From positions 17,317-81,316 of the forward strand of contig NZ_CAKUIH010000009.1 of assembly GCF_934660935.1 (NCBI RefSeq): a stretch of DNA of 64,000 nucleotides, written 5' to 3'. A program made the position numbers and the translations under genes. This document shows, one piece after another, positions 17,053 to 27,953 of this stretch (its first letter is position 1; the number at the start of each line of letters is the position of its first letter). The notes under the pieces were generated by a model that worked only from the letters and a program-made list of their open reading frames with translations, was not told where the DNA came from and ran no database searches. This DNA comes from an uncultured Parolsenella sp. (GTDB lineage: Bacteria; Actinomycetota; Coriobacteriia; Coriobacteriales; Atopobiaceae).

Positions 17053-19065
17053 CTACATCAGCTCGCAGACCCTCTGGGCGAACTCCACCGGATCATCGGG
17101 CAGAATGCCCTCAACAAGCAGCGCCTGGTCATACAACAGGCCAGCGTACTTGGTGAGCTTGTCGGTGTCACCGGCTTCCTGGGCGGCCTTGAGCTTGCCG
17201 AAGACGGGGTGCTTGGCGTTGAGCTCGAGCACGCGCTGGGCCTTCGGGGCGTCCGCTGCGTCCGGGCCGGCCGCAAGGACCTTCTCCATCTCGAGCGTGA
17301 GCGGACCCTCGGAGGTAATCGCCGCGGGGGCGTCGGTCAGACGTGCGGACACCGTGACCTTCGTGACCTTCTCGCCCAGAGCATCCTTCATCGCCTTGAA
17401 GAGGTCCTCGTTATCCTTCGTGGCCTCCTCGGCCGCCTTCTTCTCGTCCTCCGTGGCAAAGTCGACGTCACCAGCGGCAACGTTCTTGAGCTCGAGCGAG
17501 CGATCTTCGACTTCGGGCTCCGCACCATCGGCGACGGCCTTCTCGGCGGCCTCGCGCGCGGTGTCGTCCTCGTAAGTCTTGGGCAGGCCCTTGGCCTCAT
17601 AGGCACGCATGGACTGGAAGGTGAACTCGTCCACATCAGCAGTGCAAAGCAGGACGTCAAAGCCGTGATCGAGGGCCGCCTTCACGACGGGCATCTTCGC
17701 CAGGCGGTCGCGAGAGTCGCCGGCGGCATAGTAGACGGCCTTCTGGCCGGCAGGCATTGCCTTCGCATACTCGGCGAGCGTGACCATCTTCTGCTCGCGA
17801 GCGCTCCAGAAGAGCAGGAGGTCCGCGAGCTCAGAGGCCTTCATGCCATAGCTCGAATAGATGCCGTACTTGAGGCCACGGCCGAAGTTCTCGAAGAACT
17901 TCTCGTAGGCCTCGCGATCCTGATCGCGCATCGCCTCGAGCTCATTCGTGACCTTCTTCTCGATACGCTTGGCGATAGCCTTGAGCTGGCGATTCTGCTG
18001 CAGCGTCTCACGCGAGATGTTCAGCGTGACATCCGGCGAATCCACGATACCACGCACGAAGTTGTAATAGTCAGGCAGGAGGTCAGCGCACTTCTCCATG
18101 ATCGGGACGTTGGAGCTATAGAGCGCGAGGCCCTTCTCGTAATCCTTGCTGTAGAGGTCGAACGGAGCCTTGCCCGGGACGAACAGCAGCGCGTCGTACT
18201 CGAGCGCGCCCTCGGCGTGGAAGGTGATGGTGCGCGCCGGATCCTCCCAATCATGGAAGGTGGACTTGTAGAACTCGTCGTAGTCCTTCTGCTCGACGTC
18301 ACGCTTCTTCCAAATCGGCGTCATGGAGTTGATGGTCTCGAGCTCTGTGTAGTCCTCGTACTCAGGGGTGTAGTCCTCCGGAGCGTCCTCGGGCTTGGGC
18401 TTCTGACGGCTCTTGGTGACCATCATCTGGATGGGATGGCGCACGTAGTTGCTGTACTGGCGGATAAGCTCCTTGAGGGTCCACTCCTCGAGGAAACGAC
18501 TGTAGCGCTCGCCCTCTGCGCCATCCGTACCTTCGACGTCATCCTTGAGGGTAAGGATGACGTCAGCGCCACAGTGATCGCGCTTGGCATCTGCGATGGT
18601 ATAGCCCTCGAGGCCGTCGCTCACCCACTCATGCGCGACGTCCTCGCCAGCAGCTCTGGTCACCACACGAACCTCCTTGGCGACCATGAAGGCAGAATAG
18701 AAGCCGACACCAAACTGGCCGATAATATCGACGTCGTCGCCCTGGTGCTCGGCATTCTCTGCCTTGAACTCCTCAGAACCTGAGTGCGCAATCGTGCCGA
18801 GGTTCTTCTCGAGCTCCTCCGCCGTCATGCCAAGGCCATTGTCCGAGATGGTGAGGGTGCGCGCGTCCTTGTCGGGCGTCACGCGAATGGCGAGGCTATC
18901 CTCGTCGAGATCGATCGTGGAATCCGTGAGGCTGCGGAGATAGAGCTTATCCTCGGCGTCAGACGCATTGGAGATGAGCTCTCGAAGGAAGATCTCCTTG
19001 TTGGTGTAGATCGAGTTGATCATGAGGTCGAGGAGCTTCTTGCTCTCTGTCTTGAACTTGCGCAT
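17053..19065 (-). CDS. htpG: Hsp90-family chaperone HtpG
   Basis: 670 aa ATP-dependent chaperone for late protein folding and stress protection. The GHKL ATPase domain shows LISNASDAEDKL, DNGLGM and IGQFGVGFYSAFMVA. The middle domain shows the RGIVDSPDVTLNISRE region, and a C-terminal dimerisation domain follows. The start is ATG at 19065 (MRKFKTESKK) with GGGAGG upstream, although the frame is open a little further. The region above is divergent with the next gene and contains two long palindromes, but no CIRCE element was recognised. Confidence 0.96.
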   Translation of the reverse strand: MRKFKTESKKLLDLMINSIYTNKEIFLRELISNASDAEDKLYLRSLTDSTIDLDEDSLAIRVTPDKDARTLTISDNGLGMTAEELEKNLGTIAHSGSEEFKAENAEHQGDDVDIIGQFGVGFYSAFMVAKEVRVVTRAAGEDVAHEWVSDGLEGYTIADAKRDHCGADVILTLKDDVEGTDGAEGERYSRFLEEWTLKELIRQYSNYVRHPIQMMVTKSRQKPKPEDAPEDYTPEYEDYTELETINSMTPIWKKRDVEQKDYDEFYKSTFHDWEDPARTITFHAEGALEYDALLFVPGKAPFDLYSKDYEKGLALYSSNVPIMEKCADLLPDYYNFVRGIVDSPDVTLNISRETLQQNRQLKAIAKRIEKKVTNELEAMRDQDREAYEKFFENFGRGLKYGIYSSYGMKASELADLLLFWSAREQKMVTLAEYAKAMPAGQKAVYYAAGDSRDRLAKMPVVKAALDHGFDVLLCTADVDEFTFQSMRAYEAKGLPKTYEDDTAREAAEKAVADGAEPEVEDRSLELKNVAAGDVDFATEDEKKAAEEATKDNEDLFKAMKDALGEKVTKVTVSARLTDAPAAITSEGPLTLEMEKVLAAGPDAADAPKAQRVLELNAKHPVFGKLKAAQEAGDTDKLTKYAGLLYDQALLVEGILPDDPVEFAQRVCELM

Positions 19066-19154
19066 GTGCAGGCCTCCCGAGACGAGCGACGCGGGCAAGC
19101 TACGACCACGCGGGCCGCTGCTCGCAAATCTGCTAATGGTTGACTTAGGTTTTA

Positions 19155-19262
19155 TATCCCAAATATGCGCAAGTAATCAACGAAAGTCGTTTTTGAACGC
19201 ATTCAGCACCCGAAATCAGGGTGATTCAGCCATTCCGACACAGCGATTTGTGATTTGGGATA
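19155..19262. repeat. Palindromic element G
   Basis: TATCCCAAAT (19155-19164) is inverted as ATTTGGGATA (19253-19262). CACCC (19207-19211) and GGGTG (19219-19223) form a small hairpin near the centre. It is neighbour to the larger element E and may be a distant relative. Confidence 0.6.
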
Positions 19263-19303
19263 CTTCTTCGCGCCTCATTACGCGAAGCCAGATTTAGTGG
19301 ACT

Positions 19304-19427
19304 CGAAATTCTATAGCCAATACCAGTTTTCCAAGTAGCTCCACACTCGCCAACATTAAAACTGCTGGTAATTAGCTCACGTAGATTAGAGCTACTCGGC
19401 AAAAACCGTTTTGGCTATAGAATTTCG
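19304..19427. repeat. Long palindromic element E
   Basis: The outer arms are perfect over 17 bp (CGAAATTCTATAGCCAA at 19304-19320, inverted at 19411-19427). The inner arms CCAAGTAGCTC (19331-19341) and GAGCTACTCGG (19389-19399) have one wobble mismatch. The two stems are nearly continuous. A loop of about 47 nt contains AAAACTGCTGG, whose complement CCAGCAGTTTT resembles the CTGGGGTTTT loop of the other copies. Total length of 124 nt matches elements A, B and C. Confidence 0.85.
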
Positions 19428-19502
19428 CATCGTCCCACAAAACCTAGGGCAGTTTCCCACTAACCATTGGGTTTTTAATCGCCAAAGACCGCCTATAATC
19501 CT

Positions 19503-20639
19503 ATGCACGCCACCAACCCCATCGAAACCAAGCGATTGGCTTCCGTAGACGCTGGATCTACGAGTCTCTTGCGAATAGTCATTGGAGTTGCCGTGGAAAT
19601 GCCGCTCTACTCAATCACCGCTTTCCGATATCACCGAGTTCCACCCCAGGTTCTAGCCCTGTATCCACCGTTGCCAGACACGTTTAATGACCCTTCTCAT
19701 CGTGGCGTCTTGCATAACCCGACAGTTGTCGACTTGCTCAAAGTGCCCCTGCATAGGCTCTCGCTTTCCAGCAGGCCCTGCACTAGAACAAAGCTCTATC
19801 GCACGCACGTGGTTAGCCGAGAGCTTCCGTTTGGCAGCGTTCTCGATACGGACCATAACTTTCAGGTGACATCACCCGCATTTACGCTGCTAGACCTTGC
19901 GACGCAACTTGCTCCCGCGCAATTGCTTATGGCTGCCTATGAACTATGCGGAACATACTCGGCTTTTAGCCCCAACGCTCGCACGGAAGCGACGCTCTCG
20001 GAGGCCCTCGCGAAGGGACTGTTGGCGCCGCACGACGGATGGCGACGAGTCATCGGATCAAGGGGAAAACCGCTTGACCTCTGGAAACGAGACCCAATCT
20101 TAAGCGTCGACGAGCTCGCGAGGCTCACGTGGCAACTCGAAGGGCTTCATGGAATCAAGCGTCTGCGCTGGGCCGTCTCCCATATGACAGGTGTATGCGC
20201 TTCTCCCTTCGAGGCGAAAGTGTCCATCTTGCTTGGACTTCCCAAAGCAAGTGGTGGCCTCGGGCTCGCGTTCACGAATAATCATCGAATCGCCCTGTCA
20301 GGCCAAGCGCAGGAGTTATATCAGAAGAGTTGCTGCTACGCGGACCTATTCTTCGAAGGAACCGAGACGCACCCGCCCGTCGCAGTCGAATGCCAGGGGG
20401 CGTCCGTCCATGGCGGCGAAGCAGCGTCCCTCAGCGACGCCGCGCGCACGGCGGCGCTCCAGCTTATGGGCGTAGAGGTCATCCCCATCACACACGAGCA
20501 AATCGAGCACCAGAACAGCTGGAGCGCAATTAAACGGCTCCTCGCGCTAAAGCTTGATATCGACGTCAGCAAGACATCGCAGCAGAAACGAGCCGAAACC
20601 AACCTACGGCACGATCTGTTTGAAGGGTCCATAGCCTAG
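19503..20639 (+). CDS. Unassigned protein with AbiEi-like N-terminus and nuclease-like C-terminus
   Basis: 378 aa. I cannot name it firmly. The N-terminal half, with segments such as SPAFTLLDLATQLAP, resembles the AbiEi-type or DUF559-associated proteins common in actinobacteria. The C-terminal segment YADLFFEG...VAVECQG...DAARTAALQLMGVEVIPITHEQI has the spacing of a PD-(D/E)xK/Vsr-like nuclease core: Asp, then Glu-x-Gln, then a helix and a strand. Base composition is less GC-rich than its neighbours, suggesting transfer. It ends 3 bp before the convergent uvrB stop. The start is unsure: there is no ribosome site, and a TATAAT lies 3 bp upstream, so a downstream start is possible. Confidence 0.65.
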   Translation: MHATNPIETKRLASVDAGSTSLLRIVIGVAVEMPLYSITAFRYHRVPPQVLALYPPLPDTFNDPSHRGVLHNPTVVDLLKVPLHRLSLSSRPCTRTKLYRTHVVSRELPFGSVLDTDHNFQVTSPAFTLLDLATQLAPAQLLMAAYELCGTYSAFSPNARTEATLSEALAKGLLAPHDGWRRVIGSRGKPLDLWKRDPILSVDELARLTWQLEGLHGIKRLRWAVSHMTGVCASPFEAKVSILLGLPKASGGLGLAFTNNHRIALSGQAQELYQKSCCYADLFFEGTETHPPVAVECQGASVHGGEAASLSDAARTAALQLMGVEVIPITHEQIEHQNSWSAIKRLLALKLDIDVSKTSQQKRAETNLRHDLFEGSIA

Positions 20640-20642
20640 GCG

Positions 20643-22904
20643 CTACTTCTTCCTCGGTTGGTAGCGTCTGCGAGTGGCGTGGACGCTCCCCTTGCGTGCG
20701 CCAGCCTTAAGGCGAGCCATGACCTCGTCCTCCGTAGTTCCCTCTACCTTGCTCCTGAGTTCGACGAGCTGATCGCGCAGGTCAGCGGCACGCTCGAAGT
20801 CCATGGCTTCGCTCGCCGCCGCCATGTCACTCTCAAGCGCTTCCATAATGCGAGTCAGCTCTTCGCGAGGCAGCTTCTTCGCGAGCTCGGTGGCAACAGG
20901 CTTGGCCGTAGCCTCACTCTTCGCACGCGCATCGGCATCAACCCCGGCAAGGCTCTCGAAGGCACCGTGGCTTCCCGTGCCATGGCGGTCGCGCGTTTTG
21001 TCGCCAATCGTCTCCTCTGCCTCGGAAATAAAGCTCGAGATGTCCGCAATCGACTTCTTGACGGTCTTGGGCACGATGCCGTGTTCCTCGTTGAACGCCT
21101 CCTGAGCGGCGCGGCGCCGGCGAGTCTCATCAATGGCGATGCGCATTGAATCCGTAATGCGATCCGCATACATGATGACCTCACCGTGAGCGTTACGCGC
21201 GGCACGGCCCATCGTCTGAATGAGCGAGCGACGGTTGCGGAGGAAGCCCTCCTTATCTGCATCAAGGATCGCCACAAGCGAGACCTCCGGAATGTCGAGG
21301 CCCTCGCGAAGGAGGTTGATGCCCACGAGCACGTCAATCTTACCCATGCGCAGGTCGCGAATGATATCCACGCGATCGAGCGTTGCAGTGTCCGAGTGCA
21401 TGTAGTTGACCTTAAGCCCCTCGTCGAGGAGATGATCCGTAAGGTCCTCCGCCATGCGCTTGGTGAGCGTCGTCACCAGAACGCGCTCCTTTGCGGCAAC
21501 GCGCGTGCGAATCTCCTCCGTCAGGTCATCGATCTGGCCACGGATGGGGCGCACGTCAATCAACGGATCAAGCAGGCCAGTCGGGCGGATGATCTGCTCG
21601 ACCGTCTGCTGGCTAACCTGCTCCTCGTAGTCTCCGGGCGTGGCCGAGACATAGACGAACTGCGGCACTCGGCTCTCGAACTCATCGAAGCGCAAGGGAC
21701 GGTTATCGAGCGCGCTAGGCAGGCGAAATCCGTGTTCTACCAGCGTAATCTTGCGCGCGCGGTCACCTTCATGCATGCCGCGGATTTGAGGCACCGTCAC
21801 GTGGCTCTCGTCGATGATGCAGAGCATGTCCTTGGGGAAATAGTCGATAAGCGTGAAGGGTGGCTCGCCAGGAGCACGGCCATCGAGGTGACGCGAGTAG
21901 TTCTCGATGCCGTTGCAATATCCCATGTTCTCAAGCATCTCGAGGTCATACCCCGTACGCTCGCGCAGGCGCTGAGCCTCGAGGAGCTTGTCGGCTTCCT
22001 TGAGCTGGGCCAGGCGCTCCGTAAGCTCTTGGTTGATGGTGTCGAGCGCGCGGTTGATCTTGGGTCGCTCCGTGACATAGTGACTTGCCGGCCAAATGGG
22101 CACCGCGTCAAACTCGCGCAGAATCTCGCCCGTGACCTCATCGATCTCAGCGATAACCTCGACTTCATCACCGAAGAACTCGATGCGGAGAGGGTGCTCA
22201 GCATATGGCGGGAACACATCCACGCGCTCCCCGCGCACGCGGAAGCAGCCGCGAGCAAGATCGATGTCGTTGCGGTCATACTGGATGTCAATTAACGAGT
22301 GGATGAAATCGTCGCGCTCGAGCGGCTCATCCTTTGAGACGTTGGGGGCAAGGCCCGCATAGTCCTCCGGACTACCGATACCGTAAATGCAGCTCACCGA
22401 GGCAACGCAGATGACATCGCGACGCGAGAGCAAACTTGCCGTGGCCTGGTGGCGGAGCTTCTCGACCTCCTCGTTGATCGAGGCATCCTTCTCGATGTAG
22501 GTATCACTCTGTGGAACGTAGGCCTCCGGCTGGTAGTAGTCATAGTAGGAGACGAAATAGACTACGGCATTGTTGGGAAAGAGCTCGCGCATCTCGCTTG
22601 CAACCTGGGCCGCGAGAGTCTTGTTGGGCTCCATGATGAGCGTAGGCTTGTTGACGGCCTCGATCGTCTTGGCCATGGTGTAGGTCTTGCCGGAACCCGT
22701 AACGCCAAGGAGGGTCTGGTAACGAAGGCCATCCTCGATGCCCTTCGCGAGCTTGGCTATGGCCTGAGGTTGATCGCCTGCCGGCTCGAACGAAGAGACA
22801 ACCTTAAGGGGCACGCCGGCGCTCTCGACGCCAAAACGGCGGAGCTCAGCGCCAACATGGCCCGTGACCTGCGGCTGATTTGAAGTTGCCTCCTGTGCGC
22901 CCAT
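20643..22904 (-). CDS. uvrB: Excinuclease ABC subunit B
   Basis: 753 aa DNA-damage recognition helicase of nucleotide excision repair, working with UvrA and UvrC. Walker A GVTGSGKT and the beta-hairpin region [20 protein letters not shown] are present. DEAD-like IIDESHVT, the motif VI region [10 protein letters not shown] and a C-terminal UVR motif (about 690-725) that contacts UvrC are also visible. About 50 N-terminal residues precede the conserved [14 protein letters not shown] at 22904 is preceded by GGAGGAAAC. uvrC is encoded at 41111; uvrA is not in the window. Confidence 0.97.
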   Translation of the reverse strand: MGAQEATSNQPQVTGHVGAELRRFGVESAGVPLKVVSSFEPAGDQPQAIAKLAKGIEDGLRYQTLLGVTGSGKTYTMAKTIEAVNKPTLIMEPNKTLAAQVASEMRELFPNNAVVYFVSYYDYYQPEAYVPQSDTYIEKDASINEEVEKLRHQATASLLSRRDVICVASVSCIYGIGSPEDYAGLAPNVSKDEPLERDDFIHSLIDIQYDRNDIDLARGCFRVRGERVDVFPPYAEHPLRIEFFGDEVEVIAEIDEVTGEILREFDAVPIWPASHYVTERPKINRALDTINQELTERLAQLKEADKLLEAQRLRERTGYDLEMLENMGYCNGIENYSRHLDGRAPGEPPFTLIDYFPKDMLCIIDESHVTVPQIRGMHEGDRARKITLVEHGFRLPSALDNRPLRFDEFESRVPQFVYVSATPGDYEEQVSQQTVEQIIRPTGLLDPLIDVRPIRGQIDDLTEEIRTRVAAKERVLVTTLTKRMAEDLTDHLLDEGLKVNYMHSDTATLDRVDIIRDLRMGKIDVLVGINLLREGLDIPEVSLVAILDADKEGFLRNRRSLIQTMGRAARNAHGEVIMYADRITDSMRIAIDETRRRRAAQEAFNEEHGIVPKTVKKSIADISSFISEAEETIGDKTRDRHGTGSHGAFESLAGVDADARAKSEATAKPVATELAKKLPREELTRIMEALESDMAAASEAMDFERAADLRDQLVELRSKVEGTTEDEVMARLKAGARKGSVHATRRRYQPRKK

Positions 22905-22917
22905 GTTTCCTCCGCTA

Positions 22918-22945
22918 CGTACAGCTGTTCGATATCGCCATTATA
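22918..22945 (-). promoter_or_regulatory. uvrB promoter with SOS-box-like site
   Basis: On the minus strand TATAAT (22940-22945) is followed by CGAACAGCTGTACG (22931-22918). This resembles the Gram-positive LexA/DinR box CGAAC-N4-GTTCG, with one change in the second half. uvrB is a classic SOS gene. The -35 is weak. Confidence 0.5.
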
Positions 22946-23027
22946 CACGTACGAACCAAGCCGACACGAGCCAAAGCCCTAGATCCGGGGAGGCCATCCC
23001 GGGGCTCGGGAACTAAATCGGGCTTCG

Positions 23028-23636
23028 CTACTCCCCCATGACCTCGAGCCACCACGCGTCCACGGCAGCCTCTAACGCCGCAGCGCCAGCATCGTTTTCG
23101 ATCACATGCGTGGCGTGGGCGCGAAGATACTCGTCACTTGGCTGATGCACCACGCGAGCATCGAAATCCTCCCCCGCCATACCGCGACCAATGGCACGCT
23201 CACGACGAAGCGCTAGTGGTGCCGTCACGATAAGGACATCATCCGCAAGAGGAAGCAAATCCTCCACGCGATCGAGCAGGGGCACCTCGACAATCGTCAG
23301 CTTTGGCTCAGCCCCAGAACAGCTCGAGCTCGTAAGGATGGCGGCGAGACGCTCACGAATGGCGGGCATCTCAATCGCCTCGAGGCGCGCCGTATCCTCC
23401 GGCGTGGCAAACGCGCGGGCCGCTAGCTCGCCTCGATTCAGCTCGCCCGTATCCCCATCAATCAGATCATCACCGAACTCTGCCGCAATAGCCTCCAGAA
23501 CGGGACTACCCACCTCGAGGACCTCGCGGGAGACCTGGTCAAGATCACACAGCCAGGCACCGCGATCATGCAGCAGACGGGCAACGGTTGACTTACCCGA
23601 CGCGATACCGCCAGCTAGAAACGTCGTATGTGCCAT
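23028..23636 (-). CDS. coaE: Dephospho-CoA kinase
   Basis: 202 aa. It phosphorylates dephospho-CoA at the ribose 3'-OH in the last step of coenzyme A synthesis. The N-terminal P-loop is GGIASGKST. The family's D-x-D-Q-V pattern reads CDLDQVSREV, and the lid region holds AIGRGM with conserved Arg residues. It starts 6 bp after the zinc-ribbon gene and lies upstream of uvrB. Length is normal. Confidence 0.94.
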   Translation of the reverse strand: MAHTTFLAGGIASGKSTVARLLHDRGAWLCDLDQVSREVLEVGSPVLEAIAAEFGDDLIDGDTGELNRGELAARAFATPEDTARLEAIEMPAIRERLAAILTSSSCSGAEPKLTIVEVPLLDRVEDLLPLADDVLIVTAPLALRRERAIGRGMAGEDFDARVVHQPSDEYLRAHATHVIENDAGAAALEAAVDAWWLEVMGE

Positions 23637-23642
23637 GATCGA

Positions 23643-24074
23643 CTACGCCTTGCCATCAAAACGCGTGTGGCACTTGGGGCAGGTAATGCGAACCTTGCCT
23701 TTGCCGCGAGGAATACGGACGCGCTGACCACACCCGGGACAGGCGAGGTGAACGTAGTTCTTGGCCTCGCGAAGCTCAGCAGCAGGGTTCGCTAGGAACG
23801 AAATCACAGGACCAGCCGCTTTAAGGACCTGCGAGTTCTCACGGCTGCGGGCAGAGACATCCTTCGACGTGATGCGGAACCATGAATAGCCGAGGAGAAT
23901 CAGCGCTACGACTGAAACCCAGGTTGTGCGCGCAAACAAATCGATGATGACAAGAATCACGGCAAGCGTCGTGCAGGCACCAGAGAGCTCATCCGCGCCA
24001 TTGCGCCCACGAGCCCACTCAAGAACCTTACGCTGCGCCTCTTCCATCTTGTTGCCATTCGTACCGTTTGCCAT
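23643..24074 (-). CDS. Small membrane protein with C-terminal zinc ribbon
   Basis: 143 aa of unknown function. Two hydrophobic segments (about residues 33-50 and 53-68) would place it in the membrane. The C-terminus has two CxxC pairs (CPGCG...CPKCH), 18 residues apart, a typical treble-clef or zinc-ribbon fold. Basic residues lie between the pairs. It lies between rpsA and coaE, and the stop is 7 bp before coaE, so it is probably co-transcribed with coaE. Confidence 0.8.
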   Translation of the reverse strand: MANGTNGNKMEEAQRKVLEWARGRNGADELSGACTTLAVILVIIDLFARTTWVSVVALILLGYSWFRITSKDVSARSRENSQVLKAAGPVISFLANPAAELREAKNYVHLACPGCGQRVRIPRGKGKVRITCPKCHTRFDGKA

Positions 24075-24142
24075 GAAAACCTGCCTTCCTTTTTCTTCGA
24101 GAAATAATTCTACCCGGCATTGCGGACACTAACCGCACACGA

Positions 24143-24236
24143 GGGAATCACAACGCCACCGCAACATCGAACCATCGAGCGAGCCCGGCGGCGCGCGGGA
24201 ATCGCAACGCCCCCGCAACATCGGACCCATCGCGCG
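24143..24236. repeat. Imperfect direct repeat in the rpsA downstream region
   Basis: GGGAATCACAACGCC...CCGCAACATCG at 24143 recurs from 24197 (period 54) with few changes. Non-coding, of unknown role. Confidence 0.65.
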
Positions 24237-24272
24237 GCGAGCTGGTGGCGTGCGAGACCTCCCGTCGCACGC

Positions 24273-24303
24273 AAAAAGGGCCGCCCACTTTCGTGAGCGG
24301 CCC
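24273..24303 (-). terminator. Terminator of rpsA
   Basis: GGGCCGC (24278-24284) pairs with GCGGCCC (24297-24303). On the minus strand it is followed by TTTTT (24277-24273). Confidence 0.9.
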
Positions 24304-24334
24304 CGCAATCGAGCTAGTTACCTAAGCGCGAGAT

Positions 24335-25531
24335 TTACTCGGCGTCGGTGGCCTCGATGGTCTCAGCAGCCTCGGTGGCCTCAGCGGCCTCCTCGGGCTT
24401 GTCCATCGGCTCAACCTCGACCTCGAAACCGAGGGTCTCAGCAGCGGCCTTCATGGACAGGGAGATACGACGACGATCGAGGTCGATCTCCATGACCTTG
24501 ACCTGGACCTTGTCGCCAACCTTGCAAACCTGGGCAGGGGCGTCGACGTGCTGCTTGGCCATCTCGGAGATGTGGACCAGGCCCTCGATACCGTCGCCGA
24601 GGTCGACGAAGGCGCCGAACGGGACGAGCTTGGTGACAACGCCCTCAACGATGGCGTCGACCGGGTACTTCTTGACGAGCGTGCGCCAAGGATCCTCGGT
24701 GGTCTGCTTGAGACCGAGGGAGATGCGCTCGCGGTTGAGGTCGACGTCGAGAACCTGAACCTCGACCTCCTGGCCGACCTTGACGACCTCGGAGGGGTGG
24801 TTGACGTGGTTCCAAGAGAGCTCGGAGATGTGAATCAGGCCGTCGATGCCGCCGAGGTCGACGAAGGCGCCGAAGTCGACGATCGAGGAGACCGTGCCCT
24901 TGAGGCGCATGCCCGGCTGGAGCTTCGAGAGAATCTCGGAGCGCTCGGCCTTGCGAGCCTCCTCGAGGACAACGCGACGGGAGAGGACAACGTTGTTGCG
25001 GTTGCGGTCCATCTCGATGACGCGGGCCTCGATGCGGGTGCCCATGTAAGCGTTGAGATCCTTGACGCGACGGAGGTCGACGAGGGAGGCGGGCAGGAAG
25101 CCGCGCAGGCCGATGTCGAGGATAAGGCCGCCCTTGACGACCTCGATGACCTCGCCCTCGACGTTCTCGCCGGCGTTGAACTTCTCCTCGATGCGGTTCC
25201 AAGCACGCTCGTACTCGGCACGCTTCTTGGAGAGGACCAGACGGCCGTCCTTGTCCTCCTTCTGGAGAACGAGGGCCTCGATGGTGTCGCCCAGGTTCAC
25301 GATGTCAGCGGGGTTGGCGTCCTTGCGGATGGACAGCTCGCGGACGGGAATAACGCCCTCAGACTTGAAGCCGATGTCAAGCAGGACCTCATCGCGCTCA
25401 ATCTTGACAACGGTGCCCGTGACAAGATCGCCCTCGTCGAAATCGGTAATGGTACCGTCGATGAGGTTGTTCATCTCCTCGTTGGACACGTCATCCAGCG
25501 AGAAAACGGACGAGTTCTGAATCTCACTCAA
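24335..25531 (-). CDS. rpsA: 30S ribosomal protein S1
   Basis: 398 aa RNA-binding ribosomal protein that aids mRNA loading. Four S1 domains are visible in order (about residues 35-105, 120-190, 205-275, 290-360). The last two share the typical VDFGAFVDLGG...GLIHISE and LVPFGAFVDLGDGIEGLVHISE. An acidic Ala/Glu-rich tail ends the protein. The start is most likely TTG at 25531 (MSEIQNSSVFSLDD) with AAGGGG 7 bp upstream. No ATG fits, and the upstream open frame has no conserved sequence. The length suits an actinobacterial S1. Confidence 0.95.
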   Translation of the reverse strand: MSEIQNSSVFSLDDVSNEEMNNLIDGTITDFDEGDLVTGTVVKIERDEVLLDIGFKSEGVIPVRELSIRKDANPADIVNLGDTIEALVLQKEDKDGRLVLSKKRAEYERAWNRIEEKFNAGENVEGEVIEVVKGGLILDIGLRGFLPASLVDLRRVKDLNAYMGTRIEARVIEMDRNRNNVVLSRRVVLEEARKAERSEILSKLQPGMRLKGTVSSIVDFGAFVDLGGIDGLIHISELSWNHVNHPSEVVKVGQEVEVQVLDVDLNRERISLGLKQTTEDPWRTLVKKYPVDAIVEGVVTKLVPFGAFVDLGDGIEGLVHISEMAKQHVDAPAQVCKVGDKVQVKVMEIDLDRRRISLSMKAAAETLGFEVEVEPMDKPEEAAEATEAAETIEATDAE

Positions 25532-25836
25532 AGGTGGACCCCTTTCGAAAACGGGGCCCCGATGCTCATGCGCATCGCCTGCAGCAGCTCCGGGCCAGAT
25601 GCTCGCCCACAGCCACCGGCTTGGATTTACATCGCTCGGGGGCCGACAGATATGGTGTGCGAGCGTCCGACTCACACGTCTTGATAGGATACCTTGCACG
25701 CCTAGCACATTTCAAGCGTAAGTGGCAAGTCTGCTCGTAAATTTACGAAAAGTTGGCCTTCTCCGCACACGCCCGCCGCCGCATGCCTGCGCCGCCGCAC
25801 GCCCGCGCATCGTCCTCGCGCCCGCGCGCCAAAAAA

Positions 25837-25864
25837 CGGGGCCCGCGCACACGCGCGGACCCCG
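25837..25864 (-). terminator. Terminator of the dipeptide transporter operon
   Basis: CGGGGCCCGCGC and GCGCGGACCCCG form a long stem with loop ACAC. On the minus strand it is followed by TTTTTT (25836-25831), directly after the oppF-type gene stop. Confidence 0.9.
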
Positions 25865-25870
25865 CAGTTC

Positions 25871-26960
25871 CTACTCTCCCAGACCGTTCGGGCCCATACC
25901 GCCCGGAACGGTGTCAGAGTCGCGGCCATACGCCGGCTGCGCCGAGATCTCTTGAATCTTGGTCGCCTCCGCAATGACGCCGTCGGCGAGGACGTTGTCG
26001 TAGCGGTGGCACGCGCACCAGTGACCCGGCGACACCTCTCGAAGCTCCGGCGCAGACACGTCGCAGCCGCCCACCTTGGCGAAGCAACGGCTACAGAAGC
26101 GGCAGCCAGCAGGCGGGTCGATCGGGCTCGGCACGTCGCCCTCGAGGATGATGCGACGACGGCGCATCTTCGGGTCGACCGACGGAATCGCCGAGAGAAG
26201 CGCCTGTGTATAGGGGCAAAGCGGGTGGTGGTAAAGCTCGTTCTTCTCGGTAATCTCCATGAGACGGCCGAGGTACATGACACCCACGCGGTCGCTCACG
26301 TGCTTCACGACGTTCAGGCCGTGGGCGATGAACAGGTACGTGAGGCCCATCTTCTCCTTAAGGTCGTCGAGGAGGTTCAAGACCTGCGCCTGCACCGATA
26401 CGTCAAGCGCCGAGACGGGCTCGTCACACACGATGAGCTTGGGGTTCACGGCAAGCGCACGCGCAATACCCACGCGCTGGCGCTGGCCGCCGGAGAACTC
26501 GTGCGGGTAGCGGTTGCGCATGGACGCCGGAAGGCCAACGAGCTCGAGCAGCTCGTCCACGCGGGCATCAATCTTGTCCTCGGGCAGGATCTTGTTCGTG
26601 CGAATGGGCTCGGCGATGATGCTACCCACCGTCATGCGCGGGTTCAGGCTCGCGTAGGGATCCTGGAAGATGAGCTGGATGTCGCAGCACAGGCGGCGGC
26701 GTTCCTTGGGCGACATTGCCGTGAGGTCCCGACCCTCGAACGTTATCGAGCCGGAGGTCGGGGTAAGCAGGCCCACCAGCATCTTGCCGATGGTCGTCTT
26801 TCCGCAACCGGACTCGCCCACGAGGCCAAACGCCTCGCCGCGGCGAATCTGGAACGAGACGTCATCGACGGCCTGAACGAAGGACGTCGGCTTGCCAAAG
26901 AAGTTCGTGTCGGCGACGAAGCTCTTCGTCAGATGCTGGACGTCGAGCAGTACCTCGTCG

Positions 26961-26968
<8 letters not shown>
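25871..26968 (-). CDS. dppF: Dipeptide/oligopeptide ABC transporter ATP-binding protein (DppF/OppF)
   Basis: 365 aa ATPase. Walker [10 protein letters not shown], signature [15 protein letters not shown] and Walker [15 protein letters not shown] are present. The C-terminal oligopeptide-ABC extension carries the cysteine cluster C-x2-C-x2-C (CRFCSRC) plus later Cys residues, as in Dpp/Opp ATPases with an iron-sulfur site. The start is ATG at 26968 ([11 protein letters not shown]) behind AGGGGAG, and it overlaps the dppD end by 8 bp. Last gene of the operon. Confidence 0.93.
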
Positions 26969-27947
<979 letters not shown>

Positions 27948-27953
27948 GGGCAC

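Larger units (their letters stand above)
19066..19502. other. AT-richer divergent intergenic region with two long palindromes
   Basis: No gene. It separates the divergent htpG and the 378-aa gene and is visibly richer in A and T than its surroundings. It contains palindromes at 19155-19262 and 19304-19427. A TATAAT lies at 19494-19499, only 3 bp before the annotated ATG of the next gene. Confidence 0.75.
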
